From Xanthobacteraceae bacterium (lineage in GTDB: Bacteria; Pseudomonadota; Alphaproteobacteria; Rhizobiales; Xanthobacteraceae): a stretch of 64,000 bases of DNA. How positions within the stretch are numbered: the first letter of the stretch is position 1; each line of letters starts with the position of its first letter. The notes under the pieces are model-generated. The model was not told the origin of the DNA, did no database searches, and was given only the letters and a program-made list of their open reading frames with translations. Position numbers and translations under genes: made by a program. Location of the stretch: positions 1 to 64,000 of the forward strand of contig JARBUD010000015.1 of NCBI GenBank assembly GCA_029239875.1. The letters are read 5' to 3'. Positions 36,573 through 45,858 of the stretch are shown here, one piece after another.

Positions 36573-37531
36573 GAGCGGTGCTCCGAGAACAGGACGCGGC
36601 CGGCAAGCACGAGGAACAGGATCGCCCCCTGCGCGCCGATCTGCCAGGTCGGCGGCACCTGCAGGAAGCTCAGCAGCGAGCCGGCCAGTGCCAGCGTCAG
36701 CGCGCCGATCACCGTGCCGACGGGCGAGACGATGCCCCCCGTGAAGGCTCCGCCGCCCAGGATGACCGCGCCGACGCCGAGCAGCGTGTAGGCGGGGGCT
36801 ACGTTGGGATCGCCGGACGTCGTGAGGCCGGTGAGGGTCAGTCCGGCGAGGCAGGCGAGGGCTCCGGCGGCGGCATAGACCCCGCAGCGTATGGTCAGCA
36901 CCGACCAGCCGGCCCGTTCCACGGCGCGGGGATTGGCGCCCGCGCCGCGCAGCACCGCGCCATAAGAGAAGCGGGTGATGACGAGGTGGCCGACGAATGC
37001 CGTGACGAGCGCGATAAGAACAGGCAGCGGCACCAGGGGCGGCTTCCAGCTCATGAACGCCACCAGCCAACGTGGCGCCGCCCCGCCGGGCCCCGGCATC
37101 AGCGTCACCGCCGCGCCGAGCCAGATGAACGACATGCCGAGCGTCACGATGATGGAGGGCAGCTGCCGCACATGAATGAGCAGCCCCACCCCGGCATAGA
37201 CGGCGATGCCGGCGGCGAGGATGGTCACCGCCAGAAGCGGGGCCTCATTGAGATAGAGCGCCGTCACGCAGGTGACGAAGCCGACGAAGCTGCCGATCGA
37301 CAGGTCGATGTCGCCGAGCATGATGACCAGCATCTGCGCCAGCGCGGCGAACATCAGCGGTACGGCGAATTTGAACAGCAGCCCGAAGCCGAAATAGCTC
37401 ATCGCCGAGGGCCGGATCCAGAAGATCACCGCCAGCATGGCGATCAGCGTCGCCGCCGGCAGGCCGATCTGGAGCGCGGTGCCCAGAGCCGGGGCGATGC
37501 GGCGGCGCCGCTGAAGGGCGATATCAGCCAT
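36569..37531 (-). CDS. Sugar ABC transporter permease, RbsC type, first subunit
   Basis: 320 residues, hydrophobic, about nine membrane segments. CUT2 permease blocks: MLGDIDLSIGSFVGFVTCV, RQLPSIIVTLGMSFIWLGAA, and the late GVGAVILGGGAFTGGIVSPVGTVIGAL. ATG 37531 overlaps the ATPase stop codon by 8 bases. Two different permeases with one double ATPase suggest a heterodimeric channel. Confidence 0.88.
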   Translation of the reverse strand: MADIALQRRRRIAPALGTALQIGLPAATLIAMLAVIFWIRPSAMSYFGFGLLFKFAVPLMFAALAQMLVIMLGDIDLSIGSFVGFVTCVTALYLNEAPLLAVTILAAGIAVYAGVGLLIHVRQLPSIIVTLGMSFIWLGAAVTLMPGPGGAAPRWLVAFMSWKPPLVPLPVLIALVTAFVGHLVITRFSYGAVLRGAGANPRAVERAGWSVLTIRCGVYAAAGALACLAGLTLTGLTTSGDPNVAPAYTLLGVGAVILGGGAFTGGIVSPVGTVIGALTLALAGSLLSFLQVPPTWQIGAQGAILFLVLAGRVLFSEHRS

Positions 37532-39017
37532 CGGACGCTCCCGTTTGCGCGCCGCCGAAGGAGGCTTCCAGGATGCGGGCATGGTCGATCTGCGCGCCGG
37601 GGATCTCCTCCACGGCGCGGCCTTCGCGGAAGACGTAGAGCCGGTCGCAATTGGCCAGTTCGTCCATCTCGGTGGTGTACCAGACGAAGCTGCGGCCCTT
37701 GTCGGCCTCCGCGCGGAGGAGAGTGTAGACCTCCTGCTTGGTGCCGACATCGACCCCGCGCATCGGGTCGTCGAGCAGCACCACCTGCGCGTCGGAGGCC
37801 AGCGCGCGGGCGAACAGCACCTTCTGCTGGTTGCCGCCGCTCAGCGACAGGATTGGCGTATCGACATCCGGCGCCTTCACCTTCAGCCGCGCCGCCCATT
37901 GTTCGGCAAGCGCCCGTGCGGCCTGCGGGACGACGAATCCGCCGCGCTGCAGCGCCTTCAGGCTGCGGATGGTAAGATTGTCGGCGATCGACCAGAGCGG
38001 GAACACGCCCTCCGTGCCGCGGTCGCCGGCGACATAGGCCACCGGCACGGTCGAGGTGGCGGCGTAGATGGCGCGCAGGCGCTCGCGCTGCCCGTGGCCG
38101 TCGAGCCCGGCAAAGCCGATGATCTCGCCGCGCCGGGCTCGAATGGCGCGGTCAGCCCCGTCGCGGCCGGCATGGTCGATGACGGTCGCACCGTTTGCCA
38201 CCGGGGCGGAGGCGCGGCCCGTCCCGCCATGGGCCTCGATGCTGCCCATCATGGTCACGAGATCGGAACGGGTGAGACCGGCGGCCGGGCGATCCGCCAC
38301 CACGGCGCCGTCCATCATTACGGTGACGCGGTCGCTGACCGCGAGGATTTCGTTCAGGCGGTGGGTGATGAGGATGCAGGCGATGCCGCCGGCCACCGCC
38401 TTGCGGATATGGACGAGGAGCTGCTCCGTCGGCGTGTGCCCGAGCGCGGAGGTCGGCTCGTCGAGGATGACGCCGCGCACCGGAATGCTGGTCTGAGTGA
38501 AGGCGCGGGCGATCTCGACCATCTGCCGCTCGCCGATGGCGAGTTCGGCCACCTTGCGATCGGGGTCGATGCCGTGGCCGGGGAAGATGTTATCGAGCGC
38601 CGCCGAGATAAGCGCGCGCGCCCGTCTCCGCCAGCCGAAGCCCCTTAGGTTCGCATGGATGATGCGGGTGTTCTCGGTGGCGGTCAGGTTGCCGCAGAGG
38701 GAGAGTTCCTGGAAGATGCAGCGCAGCCCGCCGGCCTGCGCCTCGCGCGCGCCCCAGGCGCCGATTTCGGCGCCGTCGTACCGGAAGTCGCCGGAGCTGC
38801 GTTGCACCGTTCCCGCCAGCACGTTCATCAGCGTCGACTTGCCGGCGCCGTTGTGACCGACCAGACCGACCACCTCGCCCGGCGCGAGCGCAAAATCGAC
38901 GCCGACCAGCGCCTGCACCGCGCCATATTGCTTGGCGACGGCGCGGGTGGCGATCAGCGGGACTGAGGAAGCCGCGCCTTCACGCGGCTCTCCGATTGCG
39001 GGGAAGAGGGCATGCAT
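37524..39017 (-). CDS. Sugar ABC transporter ATP-binding protein, RbsA type (two ABC domains)
   Basis: 497 residues. Domain 1 (about 20-245) has Walker A GHNGAGKST and Walker B GVILDEPTSAL. Domain 2 (about 255-490) starts with the degenerate GLDGHGQRERLRAIY found in RbsA-type second domains, and has signature LSGGNQQKVLFARAL and Walker B VVLLDDPMRGVD. The usual glutamate after Walker B is Pro-flanked Asp (DDP) in domain 2, so one site may be less active. ATG 39017 (MHALFPAIGEP) is chosen over a longer frame. Powers the two adjacent permeases. Confidence 0.9.
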   Translation of the reverse strand: MHALFPAIGEPREGAASSVPLIATRAVAKQYGAVQALVGVDFALAPGEVVGLVGHNGAGKSTLMNVLAGTVQRSSGDFRYDGAEIGAWGAREAQAGGLRCIFQELSLCGNLTATENTRIIHANLRGFGWRRRARALISAALDNIFPGHGIDPDRKVAELAIGERQMVEIARAFTQTSIPVRGVILDEPTSALGHTPTEQLLVHIRKAVAGGIACILITHRLNEILAVSDRVTVMMDGAVVADRPAAGLTRSDLVTMMGSIEAHGGTGRASAPVANGATVIDHAGRDGADRAIRARRGEIIGFAGLDGHGQRERLRAIYAATSTVPVAYVAGDRGTEGVFPLWSIADNLTIRSLKALQRGGFVVPQAARALAEQWAARLKVKAPDVDTPILSLSGGNQQKVLFARALASDAQVVLLDDPMRGVDVGTKQEVYTLLRAEADKGRSFVWYTTEMDELANCDRLYVFREGRAVEEIPGAQIDHARILEASFGGAQTGASDG

Positions 39018-39030
39018 TAGCGGCAACGCC

Positions 39031-40113
39031 TCACTTCGGCGCTGGAACCATGGGCAGGGGCGCCTTGGCGATATTGGCGTCGATGATCTTCGCCACCAGC
39101 TCCTGCGGATATTCCGCATTCACCACGCCGCCTTCCGGCACGGTCTTCAGCCAGGCGTCGAGATCGGACTGGTTGATCTGCAGCAGCGGCACCTCGACGA
39201 ATTTCGGCACCTGCTTGCCGGCGAGAATCTGCTGCGCGACCCAGAATGCGACCTGCGATACCGAGGGCGTGGCGCCCAGCGAGAAGGTCTCGTAGCCCGT
39301 GGCCTCGTGCTCCTTCTTCCACAGCGCGAGCTCGTCCTGCCGGTTGCCCATGATGATGATCGGCAGCTTGCGGCCCGCCGCCTTGAAGGCTTGCGCCGCG
39401 CCGTAGCCGTCGCCGCCCTGGGTGAGCACGCCGTCGATCTGCGGCAGCGAGGGCAGCACGCCGGAGACTTCCTTCTGGGCGACGGTTCCGGTCCACTGGC
39501 CGTAGACCTCGCCGACCTTCTTGTAGCTGGGATGGGCGGCGAGGGCCTTGTTCACGCCCTCGTTGAGGCGCTTGTCGAAGCCGTCGCCAGCCATGCCGCG
39601 AATTTCGAGGATGTTGGCCGGCTTGTCGCCTAGCTTGGAGGCAATGAAGTCCAGCTCGGCCTTGGCGTAGGAATCGAGATTGTAGTCGACCACATAGGCG
39701 CAGGGCTCGGTGACGCCGCTGGCGAAGGCGACGATGGTGATGCCGGCGTCGCAGGCCTCCTTGATGGAGCCGTTCAGCGCGGTATCTGAGCCGGCGAGCA
39801 CGATGATGGCATCATAGCCTTGCAGGATCAGGTTCTGGATCTGCGACGCCTGCTCGGTGACGGAATTGTTGGAGGAGACGACGGTGCTGCCGGCGATTTT
39901 GCCGTCCGCCTTGGCCTTGGCGGCCGCAGCCTCGAAGCTCGTGATCATCACCTGCCGGAAGGAATTGCCGGCGTAGGAATTGCTGAAGGCGATCTTCTTG
40001 CCCGACGTATCGCCGGTGGCGGTACCCTCCGCCGCGAAAGCGCCGCCCGTGAGCACGGCGCCGGCAAGCAGAGCGGCCGTCAACGCCAGAATCTTACTGT
40101 TCGACATCGCCAT
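39031..40113 (-). CDS. Periplasmic sugar-binding protein of the CUT2 ABC transporter
   Basis: 360 residues. Signal peptide MAMSNSKILALTAALLAGAV ending about GGAFA/AEG. The mature part is a type I periplasmic-binding fold, as in RbsB: KIAFSNSYAGNSFRQVMITS, QIQNLILQGYDAIIVLAGSD, ILEIRGMAGDGFDKRLNEG, DGVLTQGGDGYGAAQAF. GGAGGAAA lies before the ATG. It is the first gene of the seven-gene module operon, downstream of the CCATGGTAG operators and divergent from the GntR gene, so its ligand is presumably the inducing sugar acid. Confidence 0.9.
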   Translation of the reverse strand: MAMSNSKILALTAALLAGAVLTGGAFAAEGTATGDTSGKKIAFSNSYAGNSFRQVMITSFEAAAAKAKADGKIAGSTVVSSNNSVTEQASQIQNLILQGYDAIIVLAGSDTALNGSIKEACDAGITIVAFASGVTEPCAYVVDYNLDSYAKAELDFIASKLGDKPANILEIRGMAGDGFDKRLNEGVNKALAAHPSYKKVGEVYGQWTGTVAQKEVSGVLPSLPQIDGVLTQGGDGYGAAQAFKAAGRKLPIIIMGNRQDELALWKKEHEATGYETFSLGATPSVSQVAFWVAQQILAGKQVPKFVEVPLLQINQSDLDAWLKTVPEGGVVNAEYPQELVAKIIDANIAKAPLPMVPAPK

Positions 40114-40196
40114 TGGACTTTCCTCCCCATTGTCGCGGCCCGAGGCGTTGCCCGAGTCCGCATTCCTGCCTTGGCGGCTTGTTGTCGGCCTTGTAC

Positions 40197-40231
40197 TCTA
40201 CCATGGTAGAATGTCAATCGCCATGGTAGCG
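40197..40231. promoter_or_regulatory. Double CCATGGTAG operator between the module operon and its GntR regulator
   Basis: TCTACCATGGTAGA (40197-40210) is a perfect 14-bp palindrome. A second site, CGCCATGGTAGCG (40219-40231), repeats its CCATGGTAG half exactly 20 bases on, two helical turns, on the same face. This is typical of FadR/FCD regulators controlling divergent genes. Confidence 0.7.
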
Positions 40232-40281
40232 TGCGTCTGGTGAATGTGCGAGAGCATGGACGCGCTGCCAGGAGGGGAACG

Positions 40282-41061
40282 ATGGAAGAGAAGCGACGAA
40301 AGCTCGGAGCCCCGATCCCCGACGCGCAGCCCTCCGCCACCTTGCTCGACTCCGGCTCGGTTGCCGGCTCGCCTGCGGCTGCGGCCGTGGAGCCGGTCAA
40401 TCCGCGCCTACCCATCGCCCCCCAGATCTATGAGCGGTTGCGGCGGGCCATCACCACGCTAATCGTGCTGCCGTCCGAGGCGCTCAGCGAGAAGGAGCTC
40501 TCGCTCCAGCTCGGCGTCAGCCGCACGCCCGTGCGCGAAGCGTTGATCCGGCTCGCCGATGAAGGACTGGTCGACATCCTGCCCCAACGCGGCAGCTTCG
40601 TCGCACCAATCCGGCTGCGCGATGTTGAGGAGGCCCAGTTCATTCGTGAATCTCTGGAGGTCGCGGTCGCGCGACGGTTGGCGGGGCACTGCTCGCCGCG
40701 CTTCCTGTCGGAGCTGAAGCTCAACCTCGCGCGGCAGGAAAGCGCCGTCGCCGAGCAGGACCGCGACTTTTTCCTTGAGCTGGACGAGGCGTTCCATCGT
40801 GGGCTCTGCGAGGAGGCGGGCCTGTCAAAGAGCTGGCGTGTCATCCAGTCGGTGAAGCTGCAGATGGACCGGGTGCGTTATCTCAGCCTGCCCGAGCCGG
40901 GTCATCTCGACGTGCTCCTCGCCCAGCACCGGCAGATCACGGAGGCGATTGAGCGCGGGCAGGCGGATGAAGCGGGACTCCACATGTCGGCTCACCTAAA
41001 AGAAGTTCTGGGCTCAGCAAATCTGCTTCGCCAGAAGCTGGCGCATCTCATCGAAAGTTGA
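40282..41061 (+). CDS. GntR/FadR-type (FCD) regulator of the sugar-acid module
   Basis: 259 residues from ATG 40282 with GGAGGGGAAC upstream. After a 45-residue Pro/Ala-rich leader the winged helix spans about 48-115 (IAPQIYERLRRAITTLIVLP, LGVSRTPVREALIRLADEG), then the FCD domain (about 125-250: RDFFLELDEAFHRGLCEEAG, HRQITEAIERGQADEAGLHM). It is divergent from the ABC/uxu operon, with two operators between. UxuR/ExuR-like FCD regulators sense hexuronates or their products, consistent with fructuronate, mannonate or KDG as effector (inferred). Confidence 0.87.
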   Translation: MEEKRRKLGAPIPDAQPSATLLDSGSVAGSPAAAAVEPVNPRLPIAPQIYERLRRAITTLIVLPSEALSEKELSLQLGVSRTPVREALIRLADEGLVDILPQRGSFVAPIRLRDVEEAQFIRESLEVAVARRLAGHCSPRFLSELKLNLARQESAVAEQDRDFFLELDEAFHRGLCEEAGLSKSWRVIQSVKLQMDRVRYLSLPEPGHLDVLLAQHRQITEAIERGQADEAGLHMSAHLKEVLGSANLLRQKLAHLIES

Positions 41062-41320
41062 GCGCGGTGGCCGAGGCGGACGGCTCCGGCCGGAGCCCGT
41101 CGCGCCGAGTGAGCGTGATCGGGCCTATCCACCACGCGATCGCCACCGTCCGTTGCCAACGCATGCCCAATGCGCCGTTCGCTAGCCTCTGGCCCGGTAG
41201 AAGCGGCACTGACTGCCGGCCGGCGTACGGACGTCAGGCGACCGAGTTCGCGTCCGGAGCATTTGCGTCGCCAACGAAGGGAAGATCTCTCGTGATGGAT
41301 CATCGTACTATAGCGAGCAA
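41062..41320. other. Gene-free margin right of the module
   Basis: No supported gene between the GntR stop codon and the right direct repeat, nor from there to 41429. The stretch is GC-rich without a recognisable hairpin terminator. Confidence 0.4.
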
Positions 41321-41353
41321 ATAGTTCTCTTCTTGGTCGCTCGCGGCCCGCCA
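41321..41353 (+). repeat. 33-bp direct repeat, right copy
   Basis: ATAGTTCTCTTCTTGGTC, G, CTCGCGGCCCGCCA: 32 of 33 bases identical to 31110-31142, same orientation, 10,211 bases apart. It is followed by the phosphonate-type operon on the minus strand. Confidence 0.85.
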
Positions 41354-41429
41354 ATACCCTCGCCGCTAACCGGAAGAAATTATCAGGAAGATCTCCTCGC
41401 CATAGGTGGCGGTCAACTTCACGCGGCCG

Positions 41430-42656
41430 CTAAAATGCCCGCCCTAACCTTGCCAGCACGTCATTGGCCTCATCATCAGTGACGATGAGCGGCAGTGACA
41501 GGCCAACGCTCACCGGCCCCTTCGAGGTCGTCGACAGCCCTTGCGCAAAGCACGCCTCGACCAGTCGGTCGGTGAAGGCGGCACCCGGCGCCATGCCCCA
41601 GACGTGAGGATCGAACTCCACCGCCAGCAGCAGGCCGAGTCCCCGCGCCTTCACGATCAAGGGCGTCGTCCGCGCTATCGCCTCAACGCCCGCGATGAGC
41701 CGCCGGCCGACCTCTGCCGCACGCTCGACCAGTCCATCGCGCTCGATGAGTTGAACGGTGGTGAGCGCTACGCGTGTGGTGAGCGGGTTCTTCTCATGCG
41801 TGTAATGCCCGAGCTCCAGTTCTGGCGCGACGTTCAGACGTGCGTCGGCGATCACTGCGGCGATGGGCAGCATGCCGCCGCCCAGCGCCTTGCCGATCAC
41901 CACCGCATCCGGCACCGCACCGAAATGCTCGAAGGCGAAGAACCGCCCGGTCTTGCCGAGGCCGGAGGGTATTTCGTCGAAGATCAGCTTGGCACCATGC
42001 GCGTCGCACAGCCGGCGTACTTCGGGCCAGAGCATTGCGGGCGGCACGTGGCAGTTGGAGCGCAATGGCTCGGCAATGACGGCCGCGATGCCGGGAGACT
42101 GCGCGAAGATACGGGCGATGTCCTCGAGCATTCGCGTCGTGCCATCCTCGCCGATCCAATAGGGCGGTACGTGATGGCGGCCGGGCAGGAACGGGCCGAG
42201 CCGCGCGTCTGGTTCGGCCTGCGACAGCCCAAACGAACCGAAGCCATGGCCGTGATAGGAGCCTTCCAGCGAGATCGTCTCATGCCGCCCGGTCGCGACT
42301 CGGGCGAGCTTCAGTGCGATCTCGATGGCATCCGAACCGCCGGTGGCGAACAGCACTTTTGCCGGCGCGCCTGGCCAATGCGTCAGCAGCTTTTCCCCCA
42401 AGAGCACCGCCGGCTCATTGGTGAAACGGCGCGGTGAAAAGGCAAGGCGGTCGAGCTGGTCCTTCAGCGCGGCGACGATTTCGGGATGGCGATGGCCGAG
42501 ATGGTGTGCCGTGTTGCCGTGCAAGTCGACGAAGCGCCGGCCGTCGACATCTTCGAGCCAGATACCGCCAGCCGCCCGCAGGGTCGCGAGGCAAGGGCTG
42601 GAGCCGTGCTGGTGGAAGAAGGTGCTGGCGTCGCGGTGCAGCAGATCGTCAGTCAC
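41430..42656 (-). CDS. pbfA: Class III PLP enzyme, probable (R)-1-hydroxy-2-aminoethylphosphonate ammonia-lyase
   Basis: 408 residues from GTG 42656, whose TGA/GTG overlap with the permease stop (GTGA) indicates coupled translation. Aminotransferase class III fold: GGSDAIEIALKLAR, FDEIPSGLGKTGRFFAFE with Asp227, and PLP lysine 256 (VVIGKALGGGMLPIA). Motifs seen in PbfA-like proteins are present: VDLHGNTAHHLGHRHPEIV and LAFSPRRFTNEPAVLLGE. PbfA removes ammonia from hydroxylated aminoethylphosphonate, giving phosphonoacetaldehyde. The upstream ABC system of phosphonate type supports this. A conventional omega-aminotransferase is the alternative. No phosphonatase is in the window. Confidence 0.65.
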   Translation of the reverse strand: MTDDLLHRDASTFFHQHGSSPCLATLRAAGGIWLEDVDGRRFVDLHGNTAHHLGHRHPEIVAALKDQLDRLAFSPRRFTNEPAVLLGEKLLTHWPGAPAKVLFATGGSDAIEIALKLARVATGRHETISLEGSYHGHGFGSFGLSQAEPDARLGPFLPGRHHVPPYWIGEDGTTRMLEDIARIFAQSPGIAAVIAEPLRSNCHVPPAMLWPEVRRLCDAHGAKLIFDEIPSGLGKTGRFFAFEHFGAVPDAVVIGKALGGGMLPIAAVIADARLNVAPELELGHYTHEKNPLTTRVALTTVQLIERDGLVERAAEVGRRLIAGVEAIARTTPLIVKARGLGLLLAVEFDPHVWGMAPGAAFTDRLVEACFAQGLSTTSKGPVSVGLSLPLIVTDDEANDVLARLGRAF

Positions 42657-44764
42657 GGGCTGGCTCGGCTGTGGGTGAGGGAAAGGCGCGGCAGGGTTTG
42701 CCGGCAAAGATCCAGCTTGCGGTTCTCGATCAGCCACGCAAGCCCCATCGCCGCTAAGGCGAAGCCAAGCAGCACCAGACTTTTGGCGGCGGCATAGCCA
42801 TAATCACCCGATGCCGCGTGATTGAAGATCGCCACCGAGGCCAGCTTGTGATTGCCGGAGACTAGGAAGATCACCGAGGACAGCGTGGTCAGCCCATCGA
42901 TGAACACATAGAGCATGCCAAGCAGCAGCGCCGGCCGCAGCATCGGCAGCGTGACGCGGAAGAAGCGCGAGATGAGACCCGCGCCGAGGCTCTCCGCCGC
43001 CTCATCCACCGAGCGGTCGAGCCGCTGCATCGCCGCGCGCGCCGCCAGCACGCCGACGAACAGATTGGAGAACAGAATGTTCAGCACCAATATCGCTGAG
43101 GTTCCGGTGAGCGACAGCGCCGGCAAGCCGAATGGCACGTTGAAGGCGACGATATAGCCGATGCCGAAGATGATACCCGGTAGGATCGCCGGCACCAGCG
43201 CCAGGAACACGATGAGATTGGCGCCGGGCGGGCGCTGCCGTTCCACCACATGAGCGATGATGACGGCGAACAAGCCGCCAATCGGCCCGGCAATGCCGGC
43301 GAGCCCCAAACTGTCCCACACCAGGTCGAGCCCGCGCTCGGAACTGCCATAGCCGGTGCCGCTTAGCCCGACATCGACGCCGGCCGAGGTGAAATAGCCG
43401 ACCGTGAAGCCCCAATCGACGCCCCACACCCTCGTCACCGCCCCCAGCGCCATGGTGCCGTAGACGGCGAACACCAGCGCAACGACGGTGCCCGCCACCG
43501 CACTAAGGCCAAGCCGCCAATGCGCCGGCATCGGCAGCTCGGAACGCGCACCGCTGGCGGTGGAGAAGGATTTGCGCCGCCCGATCAACTCCAGCCCGAG
43601 ATAGAGCAGCAGCGAGGGGATGATCAGCCACATGCAAAGCGCGGCCGCCAGCGGCGTGTTGCGGTAGGCGGTGATCTCGTCATAGACGATGCCGGCCAAA
43701 ACCGGGGTGTCGCGGCCGAGGATCATCGGGTTGCCGAAATCCGTGAGGCTCATGATGAACACCAGCACGACGGCGCGTTTCATCGCCGGCCACGCCAGCG
43801 GTAACGTCACATGGCGAAAAGTGCGTGCATGCCCGGCCCCTAACCCCGCGGCGGCCTCGTCCACCCGCCCATCCTGCTTGCGCAGCACATTGTCGAACAC
43901 GATCAAAGAGGCGGGCATAAAGGACAGCGTCTGAGCCAGCACCACGCCGAAGAAACCATAGAGATTGGTCTGGTCGGCGTCGATCAGGCCGAGCCATTGG
44001 TCGAGAAAGGTGTGCGTCACCAGCCCGCGCCGGCCGAACAGCATGATGGTAGCGGTGGCGATCAGCACCGGCGGCGCCACCAGCGGCATTAGCAGCACCA
44101 CGCGCGTCGCCCCCGGCATTGGGACGCCGCCGCAATTGATGCCATAGGCCAGCGCGAAGGCGAGCGACACCGTGAAGAGCACCGAGATGCCCGCCAGCGT
44201 CAGGCTGTTGAGTGTGGCGCCGAGCAGATACGGGTCCTCGTACACTTTGAGGTAATGGTCGAGGCCCCAGCGGTCGTCGGTGCCGTTGCGTAGCGCATCG
44301 AACTTCTGCGGGCCGAGCTTGTCCCGCACCTTAAAGGCCAGCGCGGTGCGCTTGTGCAGCATCACGTGGGCGATTGTGGTCTCGTCGAGAATTGCCGCGC
44401 GCTGGTCCGCCGGCAGCGCGGCCAGCGCCTTCTCCATCGCCACCGACTGCTCGGAATAGGCGGCCTTGCGGTCCCACTCGACCGGCGCGCCGTTCAGCGC
44501 GAACGCGGCCGCCGTCGCCTCGACGTTTTCGGCCTCGGTGGCACTGTCGGTCCAGCGCTTCACCAGCGCAGGCCGCTCATCGGGCGGCACCTCGTCCAGT
44601 GCCCGCTCAGTCACTGTTTTCAGCTGCTCCAGCTTCATCGGGCCGGAAATTACAAAGCTCTCCACCAGCACCGCGCCGATCGGGTAGGCGATGAAGATGG
44701 CAAGGATCAGCGCCACGATGGTAGTGAGCACGATGCCGGGAAGATGGCGCAGCGAGAGCGTCAT
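42653..44764 (-). CDS. ABC transporter permease with two fused membrane halves, 2-aminoethylphosphonate type
   Basis: 703 residues, both permease halves in one chain, as in Fe(III)/aminoethylphosphonate (PhnU/V-like) importers. Half 1 is about 165-405 (LNSLTLAGISVLFTVSLAFA, DEAAAGLGAGHARTFRHVTL as EAA loop), half 2 about 420-700 (DEAAESLGAGLISRFFRVTL as second EAA loop). Between the first membrane helix (about 10-35) and half 1 lies a hydrophilic stretch of about 130 residues, charged and helical (LEQLKTVTERALDEVPPDER ...), presumably periplasmic. This insert makes it longer than usual. ATG 44764 overlaps the ATPase stop by one base. Confidence 0.82.
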   Translation of the reverse strand: MTLSLRHLPGIVLTTIVALILAIFIAYPIGAVLVESFVISGPMKLEQLKTVTERALDEVPPDERPALVKRWTDSATEAENVEATAAAFALNGAPVEWDRKAAYSEQSVAMEKALAALPADQRAAILDETTIAHVMLHKRTALAFKVRDKLGPQKFDALRNGTDDRWGLDHYLKVYEDPYLLGATLNSLTLAGISVLFTVSLAFALAYGINCGGVPMPGATRVVLLMPLVAPPVLIATATIMLFGRRGLVTHTFLDQWLGLIDADQTNLYGFFGVVLAQTLSFMPASLIVFDNVLRKQDGRVDEAAAGLGAGHARTFRHVTLPLAWPAMKRAVVLVFIMSLTDFGNPMILGRDTPVLAGIVYDEITAYRNTPLAAALCMWLIIPSLLLYLGLELIGRRKSFSTASGARSELPMPAHWRLGLSAVAGTVVALVFAVYGTMALGAVTRVWGVDWGFTVGYFTSAGVDVGLSGTGYGSSERGLDLVWDSLGLAGIAGPIGGLFAVIIAHVVERQRPPGANLIVFLALVPAILPGIIFGIGYIVAFNVPFGLPALSLTGTSAILVLNILFSNLFVGVLAARAAMQRLDRSVDEAAESLGAGLISRFFRVTLPMLRPALLLGMLYVFIDGLTTLSSVIFLVSGNHKLASVAIFNHAASGDYGYAAAKSLVLLGFALAAMGLAWLIENRKLDLCRQTLPRLSLTHSRASP

Positions 44765-45858
44765 CAGGCCGGCTCGCTGGCGAGGATCACGGCGCGTACG
44801 GCGTCCGGCTGCAGCGTGACTTTGAGCCCGCGCGTCCACAGGCTGGCCTCGTGCGAAGGCCGGTCGGCTATCACCACCCGCCCGGAGGCAAGCCTTACGG
44901 TGAGCCGCACATTGGCGCCGAGGAAGGTGGCGGTGTCCACGTGACCCTTCAGCCCGTCGCCAGCGGCCATCAGCGCGATGTGCTCCGGCCGGTAGACGGC
45001 GGTGACCTCGGCGCCCGGCAGCACATTGGCCGGCACCGCCATCGGCCAGAACTCGCCGGAGGCGTCAATACCCCCAGTGACCACCCGGCCCTCGATGAGG
45101 TTGGAGATGCCGACGAATTGCGCGGCGAACTGAGAGCGCGGCCGGTGATAGACCTCCGCCGGCGTGCCGATCTGGTCGACCCGTCCATTGCGCATAACCG
45201 CCACACGGTCGGAAAGCGCCAGCGCCTCTTCCTGGTCGTGCGTGACATAGAGCGTCGTGATGCCGAGTCGGTCGACAAGCGCGCGCAATTCATTGCGCAA
45301 CTTCACCCTTATGCGGGCATCCAGCGCCGACATCGGCTCGTCGAGCAGCAGTACTTCCGGGTTGGAGGCCAGCGCGCGGGCCAGCGCGACGCGCTGCTGC
45401 TGGCCGCCGGAGAGCTCATGCGGATAGCGCGTCAGCAGCGCGCCGATCTCAACCATATCGGCAAGCTCGGCAATGCGCCGCGTGCGCAGCGCGTGGCCGC
45501 CGGCAAGCGCGAAGCCGATGTTCTCGGCCACCGTCTTGGTGGGAAACAGCGCGTAGGACTGGAACACGAAGCCCATCCGGCGCTTGGCCGGCGGCATGTT
45601 GGTGACGTCCTGCCCACCGCGCAGCACCTGGCCGCCATCGGGCTTGGCGAAGCCGGCGACGATCCGCAGCAGCGTGGTTTTGCCGCAACCGGAATCGCCC
45701 AGCAGCGTGACGAACTCACCCTTGGCGAGTTCGAACGACACGCCGTCCACCGCACGGTGACCATCATATTTCTTGGCGACATCGCGGACAGCCAGATGCG
45801 GCCGGCCCCGATCGAGGGTCGGCCGCACGGTGGCGCGCAGGAAAGTCACGTCGTTCAT
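44764..45858 (-). CDS. ABC transporter ATP-binding protein, 2-aminoethylphosphonate/iron type
   Basis: 364 residues. Walker A GDSGCGKTT (54-62), Q-loop FQSYALFPTKTVAENIGFAL, signature LSGGQQQRVALARAL, Walker B EVLLLDEPMSALD and switch VTHDQEEAL, then a TOBE-type C-terminal domain (about 260-360: PANVLPGAEVTAVYRPEHIA). ATG 45858 lies in the one-base TAATG overlap with the binding-protein gene. It energises the fused permease at 42653. Confidence 0.9.
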   Translation of the reverse strand: MNDVTFLRATVRPTLDRGRPHLAVRDVAKKYDGHRAVDGVSFELAKGEFVTLLGDSGCGKTTLLRIVAGFAKPDGGQVLRGGQDVTNMPPAKRRMGFVFQSYALFPTKTVAENIGFALAGGHALRTRRIAELADMVEIGALLTRYPHELSGGQQQRVALARALASNPEVLLLDEPMSALDARIRVKLRNELRALVDRLGITTLYVTHDQEEALALSDRVAVMRNGRVDQIGTPAEVYHRPRSQFAAQFVGISNLIEGRVVTGGIDASGEFWPMAVPANVLPGAEVTAVYRPEHIALMAAGDGLKGHVDTATFLGANVRLTVRLASGRVVIADRPSHEASLWTRGLKVTLQPDAVRAVILASEPA

